Positions 50,401 to 63,529 of a stretch of 64,000 bases of DNA are shown piece by piece. Location of the stretch: assembly GCA_013398015.1 (NCBI GenBank), contig VZRR01008203.1, positions 36,037 through 100,036 on the forward strand, read 5' to 3'. The translations under genes and the position numbers were made by a program. Position 1 is the first letter of the stretch. Each line of letters starts with the position of its first letter. Below the pieces are notes generated by a model. It ran no database searches. It was not told the DNA's origin and worked only from the letters and a program-made list of their open reading frames with translations. Origin of the DNA: Oreocharis arfaki. Taxonomy: Eukaryota; Chordata; Aves; Passeriformes; Paramythiidae.

Positions 50401-53400
50401 CTGATTTCAATTCCCTGCTCCAAGCATAGAAAAATTTAAAATCTCAATAAAACGGTTGTAAAACTTTTTCTGCTGTTTTCAGTGAGCAGAGACCTTAATC
50501 TTTCCTGATCTCATTCCCCAAAGTGGTAAACTTTTCTGTCTAAAACAGTAATATTCAATGCAATAGTAACTCCTGTCCCTCTTGCTGTTACTGTTATTAT
50601 AAACATGGTTTTTACTTAGAACTGCCAAGTTTGCTTTTGTGCAAGTTTTTGCTACACATAAACATGAACACACACCACACATAAACAGTGTTAACCTACA
50701 AAGACCTAAATTTTCCCAGTGTTACTGAAAGAAATATAAAGCCTTTTCTATTGAGCCATGTGTGTGGATTAAAAATGTAACAAATATAAAAATAGCTAGA
50801 CAAACACAATTTTTACCAGTCTTAATAGCAAGTGATAGGTGCTATTCCGTTCTCTTTTAAATTTATAATGAGTATAACTTGCCCACAGGATATGAGCTGC
50901 CTTCTTATTGTCATTCACTCATACTCACGTATGCTCCCCTAAGAAAGATTGTAATTGAGGTCAGAATAGAGGCATGAGGTTCTCCTGGTGTTGTATAAAT
51001 AGTGCACAAGATTGCTAATGCAGTAGTAACTGCTTTTTTTGTGCGTCTTGATTTGTTACTTTACCCAGGCAAATTCCTTGCGGTGAATTTTTCATGGATT
51101 TTCTCATCAGCATAGGACCTTACTATGCTTAATAAATAACACTGACAGAACACTTCACACCACAGCCAAAGCTTTCAACTTGCTCACAAAACCCCTTATT
51201 TAGACAACCGGCTAAGTGTTGTTTTTTTAATAAAGAGTCAAGCATGCTATCTCTGCATGTGGTGTCAGTCTTTTCTATTAAAACCTGCTGGCCTGATTTT
51301 TTTGCCTCCCTGGGGATGTTTGCTGTGCCCAGCGTGTTTCAGGGTGCAAAAGGGTGGATTCATGCAGAGATATTTCAAAAGCCAGACCTCTACACTGCTG
51401 GTTCTGCTGGGTTGTGTGCAGGGTATCTATGTATCTATTCCTGGATATCTGTGGAAAGTGAGTTGATGTCATTTGACTTATCTGTGTGGGTGGCTGGGAC
51501 AAGTTTGCCTGAATTGATGGGTACAAGAAGTACTCAGGTGATCTGTTAATGTATCTCAATTGTAGGCAGAGGTGAGCCTTGGTAAATTCATTAGCTACGC
51601 AATGGCCTGTGCTGGCTTCTGGTATTGCATCCATAGGACTTGCAGTAGTAGTTACAGCTCCAAGTTGTACAGTAATCAATAAGGATCTGATACTCATCAT
51701 TCATTAAATTTTAATTTGCTCTTCCTCTTCTGAAGACAGACTTAGCTTCAAGATGACTGAGAAATAAGTAAATAAAAACATCTTATATTTAGTACCCATA
51801 GAGTGTGTGACCAACTATGAAATACTTCAAGTGCAAAAAAAGTCCCTTCTTCTGTCCAAGACTTGATTAAAGCAGGAGGTCATGGTATCTCTTCTCTCTA
51901 GCATGATTACAGGCAACCTGGGACATAATTTGTTTTGAACTGGCTAGCATAATGAGTCAGATTCTCAGCTGGAGCAAATCAGCATGCCTGGAACAACGTC
52001 ACTGAGTGGTCTCAGAAAAAAATGTGGCCATCACTCAATTTGGTATTACAACTCCCATAAAAGTACTCTTGAACCTTTCCTTGCTTCCATTGACATACTT
52101 CGATTGAGGGCAATGTTCTATTAATCTAATTCAAGTCAGTAGTTTCTTGGAGGAAAAAGGGAAAAAGTATGGTAGTTTTAAGAAACTAGAAGTTACTTTA
52201 GCCGTTGGATTGCCATATGTCTGTCACCATGTATGTTTGCATGTCTCTGAGGCCTCAGACTATGGTCTTACCTACCTTCTACACAACTACTCCCTGCTCT
52301 GTCGTCTATAGACCAAGTGAGAGAGGTGAAGAAAGTGCTCCCCGTTCCTCAAGGTGTATGTTAGCTTGTGTCATTGTTTGTATAATCAGATGATATCATC
52401 CTAATAGCACAAAAAATGCAAAAGGCTTAAAACTTAGGTCACTGCCAGAAAGTACACCTCAGGACAACAAAAAGCTTGTTTGCAGCTCTAACTACCTATG
52501 GTGTCATGGTGTCTGAATCCTCCTCAGACTCCGGGTTATTGTCCCTGTCAGGATTCTCAGAGCCACCACTTGCAAGGCCTGAACTAAAACCTGTGAGATC
52601 AACCAAATCACTTCAGCTTGCTCAAACAGGCTTTTTTGTGTTAGGCCTTTGACAAACTCAGGGAAAAAGGCTGTGAGGGCACATACAGGGCTCTTCACAA
52701 CAGCAGCTGTAAGGCTCCTAAATATTTGGTTATTGTGGAGAAAAGGTTCTGGCTGAGGACGAGTGGGACCTCCTGCCTCTCTCAGAGCCATATAGCAGAG
52801 CTTGTTGCCCACACACTAAGTTGTCTCCTCTCAGCAGCCCAAAAAAGTTCCCTGTCTGTAAGGATGGATCAACATATCAAGGCCAGCAAGGTGGTGGGAT
52901 TGCTGGGAGTCTGTGTGAGTTAAAGGAGCTCTTCCCTGTTAGGTCAGACTAAACAGCAGAAGATGATGCTGGCCAGAGTACTAAGGAAATAGGACTGAGA
53001 AGCTGCAGGGACCTGCTCTTTAAAACATCCCCAAACAAGGATCCCTCATGGATCTCTCAATATCTTCACATGAGTAAGCCCCAGCACAAACACACCGTTT
53101 CAGGAAACAGCACTTCACCAAGGCAGTACTCCTAGAGTGCCAGGGGACAGAACTGGTTGTAGCCTCTGAGGTAGCTGCTCCTCATGGGGCCTTAAACATG
53201 GTGATGATGAAGACAGGGCTGCAGGCTGCTGTCACCATACCCTAGCAGACTGCAGCAGCAAAGGTATCATGACTGAAAAATAGTTCCAGCTCTTTCACTT
53301 CAGGCAAGTACTGATGGCCTGCTATGAGAAGCCTCTTTTTTGTTTGCTTCTTGTGTTCAGATGGCTTGTCATGTGGATCTATGCTAGCCTTCTCAGGTAG

Positions 53401-55366
53401 TGTAAAATGCCTTTCTTATCGTTGTGGCGTACTGTGTGCAGTAAGCAACACACACGAATGTTGTGTCTTTCCCTATTGATGTTGCTAACATGAATGTTAC
53501 TAGTGAGGCTTGATAAAGTGTTACTTTGCCACATGTTTTCCAAATGTATTTCTCAGCACGTTTCAGGTGTAGGAGGCTCTGGCTGTATTTTCCGCTGGCA
53601 GGGAAGCTTCCCAACAGCGTTTGTACTAACACAGCTGGGCTGGGGAGGTGCCAGTAAGAAATGCTCCATCAAGCTCAGCACAGGCACTAAATGGAACATG
53701 GTTTCTTTAATGGTGAAAGAAAAATTTGCTCCAGTTGTGCCAGATGCTGAGCTATGCAGCTGTCAGACCTGTTCCATCTCCTGATATGAGTAAGAAAGGT
53801 TAATTGCTCAGACAACCCAGCTGCACAACAGCAAACTGCCATTATACCCAAAAAATGGTCCTGAAAACTGCCTGGCTACAGGCCACTGTGTTCCAAGACC
53901 TAATGCAGAGGTTTTGACCTTAAAAATTTTACTTATGATACTCGCTTTCATGCCACGCATCACTGGCTGCCAAGGAAATGCTGCATAACACGTTCTCTCC
54001 CATTAGTGAGATGAAACTGGGATGTACTAACCAGGCAAATAGTATATTTGCCAAAGAAAGCTGGACCAAAATGGGAAAAAAAATACAAAAGGAAAGCAAG
54101 CAAGTAAGAAGTTAAAATACAGAGTTGATATTAAAGTGTAACAAGAGAGATGTTGAAGGGAAGACGGCTGGACTAATTTTGTCTCTGGTCAAGTTTCTCT
54201 GAACTCTGGAGACAATGATCGGGGAACCACTGGAATCCAGATTCACAAAACAGAATAAAACATTCCTGAATTTCCTTTTACAAAATCTCTTTTGAGGATT
54301 TTTCTAAATTCTGTTTGTTTGACCTACTAGGGGATTCTTGGTGTGCCTTGAGGTTTCAGGGCAAGATAATTTTTTCTGCATTCAGGGCCTTTCTCCAGCT
54401 GTAGAGTTGAAACTTGTGCAGCTGCATTGAACTGCACCACTTAAAGCCTGAAATGTGTTTTGAGAACTTGGAGAAGTCCAAGATTGTTGATGAATACAAC
54501 TGAAGAGCGATTTGTTCACACCTAAGAAATTGCACACAGTTGTGGCTTGCGGGGACAGAAGAGCACTCACAAATCATTGCTGTCGTTGGAACAAGGTCTC
54601 TGTGCAAGTCTGTGAAGCCTAAACAAAGGCTTTCTACATTCTGCTTTCTCCCATCTGTGCATTTTGCATTAGCAAGGATCTAAATATGGCAGCATCATCC
54701 CCCTTAGCCATCAGCTGGTTCAACAAGTGAGTGCAAGCAGTTCTTGCCAGAATGTAACTAGCAACAGTGTGTGGAGATATACATAGGACCAGTATGGAAG
54801 TGCCACTTTTCTCATCGCTTCAGCAAAGCAACTGTCTGATTTCTATCACAGAGCCCCCAGCAGTCCATGAGGGATAGGGTTTGCATGTGTGACTCAGAAG
54901 ATTTCCCTGAAGTGGCAAGTGACACTATTGTATGTACTTACCAGCAATTCAAGTGATATGAACAGGGACACGTCTTTGCAAAATTTAACTGCCTAGAAGC
55001 ATAAGGAGTGAATACTCACACTGACGTCTTCCAGAAGCAGAGCCATCTGCATGATTTCTCCTGTTGCCACTGATCAGTTATTCCCAGAGGAAAACGAGAG
55101 ATTGAACAACTGGCTTCTTTCAGAAGGAAGAGGCTTTTTTCTTCAGTTTAGCTAGTAGGCATCATCATTTTTTGGTTTTTTCCCTTTTTCAAAAGGAAAC
55201 TTTTGCAAGTTGATGTCTGATCAAAGCCTCTGCCCACTGAAGCAAAATTTAAGCTTGCTTCTTTGAACACCTTTTTCTTCTTTACCTTGTCCTTCTGGAG
55301 CTGAATGCTGTTAGAGGATCATCTGACACCATATTATAACTTCTTGTTGCCTCTTGTGTTTTCCAG
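47434..55366 (+). other. NRG1: NRG1 intron between Ig and first spacer exon
   Basis: A 7933-bp intron. No further exon or named repeat was recognised. The segment at about 52.44-53.32 kb is somewhat richer in G+C than its surroundings and might be an unrecognised old repeat. A poly(T) stretch lies near 47140. Confidence 0.85.
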
Positions 55367-55414
55367 AGAGTACCAGCAAGATACCAGCATCAACAGAAGT
55401 GACAAAAACTTCAC
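55367..55414 (+). CDS. NRG1: Neuregulin 1, first spacer (stalk) exon
   Basis: A 48-nt exon of symmetric phase 1-1. With the G from the previous exon it reads ESTSKIPASTEVTKTS and leaves one base. It corresponds to the Ser/Thr-rich spacer between the Ig and EGF-like domains of NRG1, whose human form contains a similar P-A-S-T-E core. The spacer is the O-glycosylated stalk. The acceptor is TGTGTTTTCCAG ending at 55366 and the donor is GTAAGT at 55415. Because the length is a multiple of three and both phases match, inclusion is optional, as expected of an alternatively spliced cassette. It is clearly related in sequence to the next exon. The call rests on frame continuity, splice sites and the short motif, since the exon is too short for a strong stand-alone match. 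Confidence 0.88.
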
Positions 55415-58317
55415 GTAAGTTGAATTAACAGAGTCTTTCTATCTCTTTCTCTTCATTTCTTCTTGAAACTTCTTCTACAGCTCTGAAACAGCTCCTTCTT
55501 AGGAGAGAACAATTCATCTACATTCAGCAGCTCCGTTTCTGCATATCACCTTGCATACTTGAGCTACTTCAGGGGCCAAGAAATGAATGAAGAAGGGTTA
55601 AGCATACTCTTTACTATCCTGGGGCTGTATCGAGGAAGCTAATTTGGCCTGCTGTTGTCAGGCTGCAGCAGCCCAAGTGAAGAACTATTTGTGTTGTTAG
55701 GAACTATGTCTTAAAAAAGCTCTTACCTCCTTCTCCTAGAAATCTTAGCAGCTCCATATGAGTTTGCTGAATGTATAGGCGTATTGATGTGACCTCAAGA
55801 AAGTCTGTTGCCTAGACTGCTCTGTTCCTCAGGGCTCTACATACAATTCCTGACAGCTCTGCAGGGTCTGTGAGTGTAGACAGGTAACTCACTGTCAGTA
55901 ATTTAACCACTTTTGAAGCTGCCTTGGCATACTACGAGCCTTCTTCAGGTGGTTTCCTTTCGGGCTGATGGAATTTGCTTTCAGCATCCTGCCTGCAGTT
56001 ACAAATTGCATACTTCCAGAGTTACTCCCAGAACTGACCGCAGTGAGAAGCCACTTTCATTGTTTAACTACTTAAAGTTAAGAGTTACTTTGTATATGGC
56101 CACATTACAAGCAGTAATCTCTACTGCTGACTTTGGCTGCGACAACTGTAGATAAACGTGTATGAGCCGAGCAACCCAAGGATTTACAAGATGCACATAC
56201 CCTGCTTGGCAAAGAGCTGGGGTCCTGCTAGCTTTTTTGGGAAAGCTATGTCTGGCAGAGACAGGTTTTAGAGTGAAATGACAGTGTTTGTAGGCTAGAT
56301 CAAGGAAAACAGTGTGATTGCCAGATTTTGCATTTAGCATGCCTGCAGCCTTTCCTTTGATGCATCTGTGTGTGTGGCGACCTACTTCTGAAATCTTGGC
56401 ATTGCTGCTTGACAGAAGAGACATTGGATGTGCCCATATTCTTTCATGTTCTCAGTGGGGCCTGTCACTGATGCTTCACTGGGTATATATGAGACCACAT
56501 AGTTAATAGCGAGTGTCCTGTAACCATTGGAACCATTTTTGTTCAAGGAAGGTGACATGCTGGTCACTGACTCCACCAGGCTTGCCTTGCCTTCTCCCTT
56601 GTGCAGCAAGAATGTAGTCCCTGCACTTTGCTGCCTTCTTTCCCATGAATTAAAGTTCTTGTTCTTGAGTGGTCTCTTTCCCTGCTTATGTCCCTTCAAG
56701 TGCCTGCTGTTACAGTACTGTCCTCCTCTTTACTGCTATTGTGCCACTGGAGAGGAGGAAGCTGGGATGTTCGAAAAGCTGGCTGTATTTCTGATGAATC
56801 TCTGCACGTGCACATTTCATGCCAAGCAGCACATCACAGTATTGTCCTGAGGACAGCAAAAAGCAGTATGTTCAGTGGCTGCTTGCTGAGGTCTTCTCAT
56901 GGAACTCTGAGGAGTTCTTTGATATGTGGCTGGAGCAGAGACCAGCTTAGTCCCAAACCCAGCCAGGTGCTGTTTTTCCTACTGTTCTGTCTCAGCTCTG
57001 GGTCCAGACCATGTCTTTCTCTAACACTTCATGAGTTTCCTGGTGACCAGAAGTGCCTGGGGTTTTGGGCATTACTGATTTTTTTCCAGGACTTTCAAAT
57101 GAAGATAAGTAATTGGTGTGTTGCTTCTTTAATCAAAGATAGATTATTGTGAAATGCTGGTGTTCAAATCACCAGGATCTAGGTCACTTGAAGTACTGCT
57201 ACAGTTACTTTTTGATGATAGGAGGACTGACAGAGAGGTCTTAATTTTTAAGAGTGAGTTTTTTCTGCCTTAAACCAGGCTTTGTTAGGCAACAGATTGA
57301 TCTTTTCTGTGTGACATGACATGTTAAATGTTTCGCTCCAAAGCATGCAGTGTTCCTGACCTGCTCCCTAGAATTCGCAGACTGGCTGTTAGCCACCTGT
57401 ACTCCACACTAGCACATCACATTGCCACCTTATGCAAAGTATTCTCTCTTCAGACTCTTCATTCCAGCTGATAGTACTTCTCAAGCCTTCTCTTGAATTC
57501 TTTATTCATGCATGACACCATATATGATTTGCTAGATAGTGAAAGCCCATGAAGCCACCCAAACACATGGCTCTTAATTGCTGTGTGGTTCAGGTTCCTA
57601 CAGTTCAGAAGGTTCAGACCTAGCTTCAGGCTACCCGCTTCTTCTGTAAACTTTTCTGAGTGCTTCCTTTGTGTGATTTGTGTTGAGGTCCATTTCCTTC
57701 CACTGTCTTACAAGATTATTTACCATTCTTTTTCCTTTCTTTGTAACCACTTTGGGGCTGGTGCTATGTCCCATTTTGGTCTGGAATGTGCCCTGCTTTC
57801 CGTTCCATCTACAGCTCTCTGCAGAGTTGGTGACATGGACTCTCCTCTCTTTCAAGCCACAGAAGTCCTTAACTATAGTTGTGGTAGACCTGAATGCCTT
57901 ACTGTTCATTAAGAGTTATGTGAGAAGAAGATAAGAAGCTAGGGCTTCCTGGGTCAGCATGTGGAGCTTCAAGACCTGCTGCTTTCCACTTTCCTCTGAT
58001 GCTGTCAGAAACAGCTGAAAATTTTACTCTGTCTTTGCCAGTTTTCTCCTGGCCTTTCCTCCCAGGACTATGGAGCATTTTTGCTGTAATTGATTATTCA
58101 CAGTGCGCCTAGGACATGCTGAACCAACTTTGAAGTTCTTTGCTTTCTCAAGCTATCTCATTTTTTTTCTCTGCTCTGCTGGGTTTCTGACTACTGAGGA
58201 AAAAAAATCAAAAATAAAAGAAATCTCTACTGTTGGAAAATGTTCAGGCTCCTCCAGTATAGTGCTGTGGCTGTGGCTGTATTCTTACAACTTTATTGTT
58301 ACTTCTGTGTGTTGCAG
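55415..58317 (+). other. NRG1: NRG1 intron between the two spacer exons
   Basis: A 2903-bp intron with a GTAAGT donor and a TGTGTTGCAG acceptor. It includes the longest N-free open frame of the window (154 codons, 56688-57152 on +). That frame has no recognisable domain and is treated as chance. No repeat element was identified. Confidence 0.85.
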
Positions 58318-58368
58318 AACCCATGCTTAGGATACAAGCTTCAACAGAAGGAACAAACACTTCCTCCT
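58318..58368 (+). CDS. NRG1: Neuregulin 1, second spacer (stalk) exon
   Basis: A 51-nt exon of symmetric phase 1-1. With the C left by the previous exon it reads SQPMLRIQASTEGTNTSS and leaves one T. It matches the second NRG1 spacer, whose human form ends in a similar S-T-E-G-A-N-T-S-S. N-T-S is a potential N-glycosylation sequon. The acceptor is GTGTTGCAG ending at 58317 and the donor is GTAAGTATA at 58369. The next exon in NRG1 should start in phase 1 and encode the end of the spacer and the six-cysteine EGF-like domain. It was not found before the window ends. About 27 of the last 34 bases agree with the previous exon, so the two look like ancient duplicates. Confidence 0.92.
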
Positions 58369-60482
58369 GTAAGTATATACAAGTTGTTTAAATTATTGGT
58401 GGCAAGACCCTCAAATATATTTCTTCCTTCCTGGCTCAGAAAAAAAATGTGTATTAAGAGATCAGGAGTGACTGGGTGGCATTCGTGAACTAAAGGTGCA
58501 ATTGTAATTTGTTGTATATTGTTAGAGCTCTCAGAGACATGCTCTTTGTGTGTTGAGGTCTAAACATCTTCCTCCAGAAAGGCCAAATGTAGGTTTGGGA
58601 AGGGCAAAGGAGGAGGAAACTACACCAGTGCTTCCTGCTTGGAATTCCTTTCGCTGCCCTCCCCAGACAATGTATGGCTTCAAACATTGTCTCCTCTGCC
58701 TCCACAGCCCCTGGCCCTGGGGTAGCTGGAGCACCCTCAGGTCCAGCCATCCCCACCTGGCTGCATTTCCATGTGCCAGCTGGTGCTTGTTAGAGTTCCT
58801 TGGGCTCTTTCTTCTGTGCCCCACTACCCTTGGGAAGAAGATGAGGAAGGTGAGGACGTCTTTTTGGGTGTCTTCCCTCAGCTGGAACAGAGAGCCAGAA
58901 ATGGTTCTTTCCTAGGAAAAAGAGATTGTTTCTGTGCTTATCTCGGGAGCACACTGCGAGCTGCAGGGGTACCAGTGGGGAAAGTGACTCTCTTCTTCCT
59001 CAGTAGTGATGCTTCTCAGGGAAGCCTGCATTACAACCATAATCCTATACAATTTCACCCTTGAGAACCATTAGGAAGAGCCTTCCATCTCTTCACTAGA
59101 ACTAAATCCACCATCCCTCAGCCTGTTTCGGAGCAGTCTGGAAGCCCACTTCACACAATCAAAGTCTATGGGGTTGTGGGAGGTAAGGTATTAATCTTGC
59201 CTTGAAGCAGTAAATGTTGCCAGCTGCTAGGAATAGCATGGCAGGTGAGGTAGGTACAATCCACCCTGACAGTTCCAGTGTTGCTATAAAATGTGGTGTG
59301 TGCTTTATAAAAAACTATACATGAATGCCCCTTACTCACATCTAATAGCTACTGTAGCAGCACCAGGAGGAAATGTCAAAGCCATATCTCTGCATTTTTC
59401 TAGATTTTCTTCTCAGCTATCAGTCTGATAATTTTTAAGTGTGTTGAAAGAATTAGAGAAATTTGATAGGTTATTTAAAAAGCTTTCTGCCAGCAAGGTG
59501 AGAAGAGTTGGTTTTTGGCCTCCTTTTCCCCTTGATGCCTAGCAGCAGAGTAGGCAGGAATCATTTCTGGAGCAGTTTAAAACAGTAAACCCTCTCTGTT
59601 CTGTTCTCAGAAGCAATAGTTTATACTGGAATTAGTGCTATTCAAGTCAAAATAAGTAATGGAGGCGAGAGGGCAATATTGCTGCCTGTGCTGGGTAGGA
59701 AAAGCAGGAGGGAGCCAATGTTTATTGCTAACAGATGTGAATGTCTACTCACGCTACAGAGCAGTGAGGGAATTGGGTCCACGTACTTATTCTAAAGTTC
59801 CTCAGGGCTTTTCTTTTCTGAATTTCAGTGGGACGTCCATTTCACACTTGTCACTGTCAATCTTGTAACAGCCACAGGAGATAAAATAAACTGTTTCCTT
59901 CCACTTCTCAGACAATAGCAGATGTTTAGAGAACATGCCAGCACTGTCACTGTTGGCCAGACACTGGGAAAGACCTGAAAACAGCAGAGTGATTCAGTAG
60001 GTTCTCTCCTCTAGGGCTTTCACAAGAGAACAGACATGTGTCATGCTTTGCTCAGTTTGGAGTTTCAGTGACAGATATTCAGAGAGGGAGAAATTTAAAA
60101 AAAAAATCCTGTCTCTATAAGACGCTCCACAACTGACATCCCAAACCTTTTATCCCCATCCGTACGTACCCTTTTATGTGCACATATTCCTACACTGCTC
60201 AAAATCAAGTCCACTTTGAGAGTGTGGACCTCCGTTCTTAAATAAAGGAGAAAGAACAGCCATTAGGCATGCTGAGTTTCACATTAAAGGACTGGTGATC
60301 TGATTGAGGGGTCAGTAATCCAAGGAAGAAGTAAGGAAATTCATGCTTTTTTGTCCTGTTTCATAGTGTGAGACTTTTTGACACTGATTGCTAATGCTAC
60401 TCTTAAAAGGTAGAAACACTTCCCACCTTCTCTTTCGCCCCAGCCCAAGGATAGATTCATATATATTTATTTTGTACTGTGT

Positions 60483-60775
60483 AATCACAGAGTCATAGAA
60501 TTTGGGGTTGGAAAGGATCTTAGAGATCATCTGGTTCCAGCCCCTTTGCCATGGAGAGGGACAGCTGCCACCAGACCAGGTGCTCCAAGCCCCATCTAGC
60601 CTGGCCTTGAACCCTGGCAGGGATGGAGCATCCACAACCTCTCTGGGCAACCTGTGCCAGTGCCTCACCGTAAAGAATTACTCTCACAGTAAAGAATTCC
60701 TTCCTAATATCTAATCTAAACCTGCTCTCTTCCAGTTTAAAGCCATTTCCCATGTCTTATCGCTATGTGCCCTAG
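60483..60775 (-). mobile_element. CR1 LINE, 3'-end fragment, antisense
   Basis: Read on +, it starts AATCACAGAGTCATAGAATT and continues GGGTTGGAAAGGATCTTAGA, CCAGACCAGGTGCTCCAAGC, CTGGCCTTGAACCCTGGCAG, GGATGGAGCATCCACAACC, TGGGCAACCTGTGCCAGTG and AATTCCTTCCTAATATCTAA. This is the reverse complement of the CR1 3' UTR. It ends near CTTATCGCTATGTGCCCTA. The element is 5'-truncated with an orientation opposite to the CR1 in the Ig intron. The left boundary (the CR1 3' end) is well defined and the right boundary approximate. Confidence 0.93.
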
Positions 60776-63529
60776 GTTACAACTTTCATTTTCCTTCACA
60801 ATGAAGCTCCTTGTGATAGGTTTTTTCCTGCTGAAAGAAGTGAACAAACCAACAGCACTTAGAGCCCTGTGTGCTCTCACTAACAAGGCCATTCCTAATC
60901 ACATTAAAAAATTTGGGAATGGAAGACATTTTTCTACCACTTGTTTCCCAGGACTGCCATACTCTGAACAAGTGCCTTAGGACCCTATGACCTTCTTCTC
61001 AGGAGCTGGAGTGGAAAAACTTAGTCTGAGACTGCATCATAATGCCTTGTTATTAAGGGTTCAGTCAACTCTGTATTCGAGACTAGAGAATGAAAATGTG
61101 GTGGTCTTTCTGCTCTCCTGGGACTTGTTGAAGGAATCTTGGCTTCTCATGCCAATAGCATACATATGGCAGTTTTCCTTTTCCTTAGAAAATTGGTCCC
61201 AAAACTTACATTCTTGTTTGTAAGTTACAATATACATAGAAAGAAATTCAAAAGCAATCAGGTTAAAAGCTAAAATCATCAGCACTGCGCACAGGCTTCT
61301 GGTGGAGGTATTGTGCAGGGACATTTGTATGGTGCAGAAAGGGAGAAGGGAATTGATGAGACGCAGGCTGCTTACAATTACCACGGTTCTTGTTGTGTGG
61401 GAACCACGAACAGCACAGCACAGTGTGGGTGTGCAGACCAGGAATGGTCCTACACCTAAGCTTACAGTTTCTATGGACAACGTCACTCCGGAAACCCATG
61501 TTTTGAGAGCTAAACTGGATCAAAAGCTGAGCATTTATAGCAGTAGGAAATGAGGAAGTTGCACAGAGACAGAGCCTGTGGGAGTATGTGTCAAGTGGTA
61601 GCATTTGCTGAGTTGCACCTTGCAGCCTCATACTTGTTTGTGCTGCCTACAAAGGGTTTCTCCCTAAAATGTCTGTGGAGGCACTCCCCCCAGCAAAGAG
61701 CCAGGGCATGTAGTCTGCGTGTTTCAGATGTGATTGTCTTACACAGTTCAGATTTGTCTGCTTGTGCAAGATGGTGAGCTGGCAACCATGGCACTGGGTG
61801 TGCCTGGAGCTTATTCTCTGCAGCATGCTTCCTGCTGCCCACTATCTCGCAGGCTGATGTGATGGCCAGCTGGAGGCAAGAATATGGATAAAAAACAGGT
61901 GGAAGGCTGATCCCACCTTGCCTGTGGCTTCTTTTTCAGAGGAATACAGAATGAGGTTTTTTAGCTTTTTCCTGGAGAGAAAGACCCAGTACTGGTCATC
62001 TGCCCCACAGATGACTCTAAACTAGTTTTCCTACAGACTTTTGTGTCGGCCTCTAAAACCTGCACAGAAATTTTAAAAAGAAAGATTAATTGGGTAAGAA
62101 ATGTGCCAGTTTGGATTGCTCATCTTTCCTCTCTGGACTTATTAACTTACAAGCTCCAAGCCTGGCGCACAGCAAGGCACTTCCCTAACACTTCATCTTC
62201 TCATCATGCAAGAGATTCCAACATGTATATTAAATTATGACCAGATACAGCACATAGAAAGGAAGCATGCAAAGACTTTTTGCCTGTCGTATTTTCTTAA
62301 GTACAATACTGAACTGCTTTGATAAAAATGGTCCATGCTGATGGATAAAACCACCTATGGGATGACATTAGGGTCATTGTTTTACAGAGTATTTTTAACA
62401 GGAACATTTTTTCATATACAAAGCAATGGCAAATAAATCATCTGTGTTCTAAAATCTTAAAAAGCAAGTAGGTTTCTGCTAAAGTTGCCTAAAGAGAACC
62501 CAGTCCTTCTCCCTGTATTTATTTATGTTATGCCCGACAGAAGTCCACTTTCAAAAAACATGAATTTTCTAAAACTCATACAAACATGAATCAGTGCTTC
62601 TGGTAGACAGAGAGCTTGGGCTCACATAAAAATGATACCGTTTTTATGTGGCTTTTTCTTCTGCCTTCTGAATACTTACCCAAACCTGAAAAGACCTGAT
62701 TTTGTTAGTATTTCAAGCAATTTTAAAAGGGTAATCTTGATTTGTATCAAGTTCTTAGACCATTTAAATTGCCCTGCTATCTGATTTTGGAAGTTTGTTT
62801 GGATTTCTTTATTTTATTTTTTTAGTGGTACTCATGCATAGACACCTGCCTACCAACAGGAGTGCACTTGTCTTTGATGTGTGGCAAAAACTTGTGGAAT
62901 CAAGGAAAGGCAGATGGAGAGTCTTTCCTGCTTACTGAGTGTGTGTGAATTGCAGTTCCTTTAAGATACAGCATGACTTGATGACTAGGTATCTTGCAGT
63001 ATAGTGAAACAGTATATATTTTTTTTCTACGTTCATTCAATTTACTCTGTTTTGTTTGGTTTCATTTTATTCTGAGTTTGACGGATGGTAATTTCTAATA
63101 TTCCCTCTACAACCAAGAGACAAAGATGATAGTATGATTGACAGTGCTGCCACACAGTGTAAGGATCAGAAAAAGTTAGGGGATAATGCCTAACCGCTGA
63201 ACTCATGTTCAACTTCTTTTATCTCAAAAAACTTCTGTTGTTTTGCCATAAAATTTAAATACACTGGTTTCACCTCAGAAACGTCTGAAATGCAGCTGTT
63301 TGGGAGTAAAAAAGCAGAATTTTTTAATGAGATAGTAAATAACTGTGTAAAGTCACTTGAGGCAGGATAGGAGGAGAATATTGTAACCAATTTATGAAGC
63401 TGAAGGAATTCAGATTTGAAGGCAATTACTCAGATTGCAGTTATGCTAGCACAGCAGGACTCCCAACTCTTGCGCTTATAAAAAATTAGTCCGACATCTT
63501 CAGCTATCAGCATTTAATTCATCTGTGGA

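Noticed and set aside
56688..57152. 154-codon + frame, the longest without N
   Set aside because: It sits in an intron between two recognised exons, overlaps other frames, and has no domain, signal or codon pattern. A length of this order is expected by chance in 64 kb read in six frames.
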